A program made the position numbers and the translations under genes. The notes below the pieces were generated by a model. That model had not been told where the DNA came from and did not search any database. It saw nothing but the letters and a program-made list of their open reading frames with translations. A stretch of 14,302 nt of DNA from JAGOTP01 sp964600845 (lineage in GTDB: Bacteria; Patescibacteriota; Patescibacteriia; 2-12-FULL-60-25): assembly GCA_964600845.1 (NCBI GenBank), contig CAZRJW010000028.1, positions 1-14,302 on the forward strand. Reading direction: 5' to 3'. Positions within the stretch are counted from its first letter, which is position 1; each line of letters starts with the position of its first letter. Shown one piece after another: positions 14,043 to 14,302 of this stretch.

Positions 14043-14302
14043 ATGACTCTTTCGATTCGTATCACAACTGCACTTCTTCTCTTAGTTATAGCTCTTCCCA
14101 CAGCAGTACAGGCACGCACTCTTGCCGAGAGCTTATCTGGTCGTATTTTGCTACAAGTTCAAAGTCATGGGGAAGCGTGGTATGTGGATCCTGTTACAAA
14201 GCAACGCTTCTATCTTGGTCGCGCGGAAGATGCCTACGCGCTCATGCGAGCCAAAGGTTTGGGCATTCGTCACGCAGAACTTGCGCGCTATCTCGCAGGC
14301 CG
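14043..14302 (+). CDS. Secreted CPR-type surface protein, N-terminal part only
   Basis: The open frame runs off the window end after 86 codons. Residues 1-24 form a clear Sec signal peptide, with R6, a hydrophobic core 'ALLLLVIALP' and a VQA|R signal-peptidase I site after A24. The mature part begins with a module 'SGRILLQVQSHGEAWYVDP', followed by 'RFYLGRAEDAYALMRAKGLGI' and 'ELARYLAG'. I recognise this pattern from many secreted or surface proteins of Patescibacteria, where it precedes varied C-terminal domains; its function is unknown. The rest of the protein, which would show whether this is a wall-binding, enzymatic or adhesive protein, lies outside the window. No Shine-Dalgarno sequence is seen before ATG 14043. 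A TATAAT box lies 61 bases upstream. Confidence 0.75.
   Translation, partial: MTLSIRITTALLLLVIALPTAVQARTLAESLSGRILLQVQSHGEAWYVDPVTKQRFYLGRAEDAYALMRAKGLGIRHAELARYLAG

Noticed and set aside
1..14302. Alternative genetic code (UGA as glycine, code 25)
   Set aside because: At least four genes end at TGA exactly where family length predicts, several as ATGA overlaps with the next start.
1..14302. Mobile element, prophage, toxin-antitoxin or defence island
   Set aside because: No transposase, integrase, phage, toxin or nuclease-defence gene and no flanking repeats were found; every long frame is a housekeeping, glycan or membrane gene.

Overview
The window reads as ordinary bacterial chromosome, dense and mobile-element-free, most likely from a Patescibacteria/CPR (Parcubacteria-like) genome. 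The best taxonomic clue is the secreted protein starting at 14043: its module 'SGRILLQV...GEAWYVDP...RFYLGR.EDAY..MR' is a type I associate with surface proteins of that radiation. The SDR epimerase and the GT4 enzymes also resemble versions I know from there. This is inference from memory, not a search. Base composition looks near 50% GC by eye. TGA is used as a stop in at least four genes (4214-4216, 7888-7890, 8832-8834, 13220-13222), so the standard bacterial code applies, not the UGA=Gly code of Gracilibacteria.

Layout. (1) Plus strand, 1-5304: a 5'-truncated exonuclease III, a DUF1444/YtpQ-like protein with a long C-terminal extension, a membrane-anchored cytochrome b5-domain protein, a DoxX-family membrane protein, then a degenerate GT-B glycosyltransferase overlapping (ATGA) an APH-fold kinase. 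(2) Minus strand, 12003 back to 5308: seven tightly packed genes with gaps of 3-7 nt or ATGA overlaps. In transcription order they are an SDR sugar-nucleotide epimerase/dehydratase, two GT4 glycosyltransferases, a CE4 polysaccharide deacetylase, an ATP-grasp ligase, a PHP phosphoesterase and a stand-alone MESH1/SpoT-like HD hydrolase. (3) From 12080: a VOC/glyoxalase-fold protein (+), a YjdF-like membrane protein and a pirin (both -, ATGA-overlapped), and the start of the secreted CPR-type protein (+), cut by the window end.

The minus-strand operon looks like a cell-surface glycan assembly and modification unit. The epimerase supplies a sugar nucleotide, the GT4s extend the glycan, the CE4 enzyme could expose an amine, and the co-translated ATP-grasp enzyme could ligate a carboxylate (for example an amino acid) onto it. 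That last step is a hypothesis. No flippase, polymerase, ABC exporter or initiating phosphoglycosyltransferase is in the window, so the pathway is incomplete here. The redox-flavoured genes (cytochrome b5, DoxX, pirin, VOC) lie on both sides of the glycan block.

No rRNA, tRNA, CRISPR, transposon or phage gene is visible. No stretch over 300 bases lacks a gene; the largest gap is about 150 bp (13892-14042). Rho-independent terminators are not obvious anywhere.
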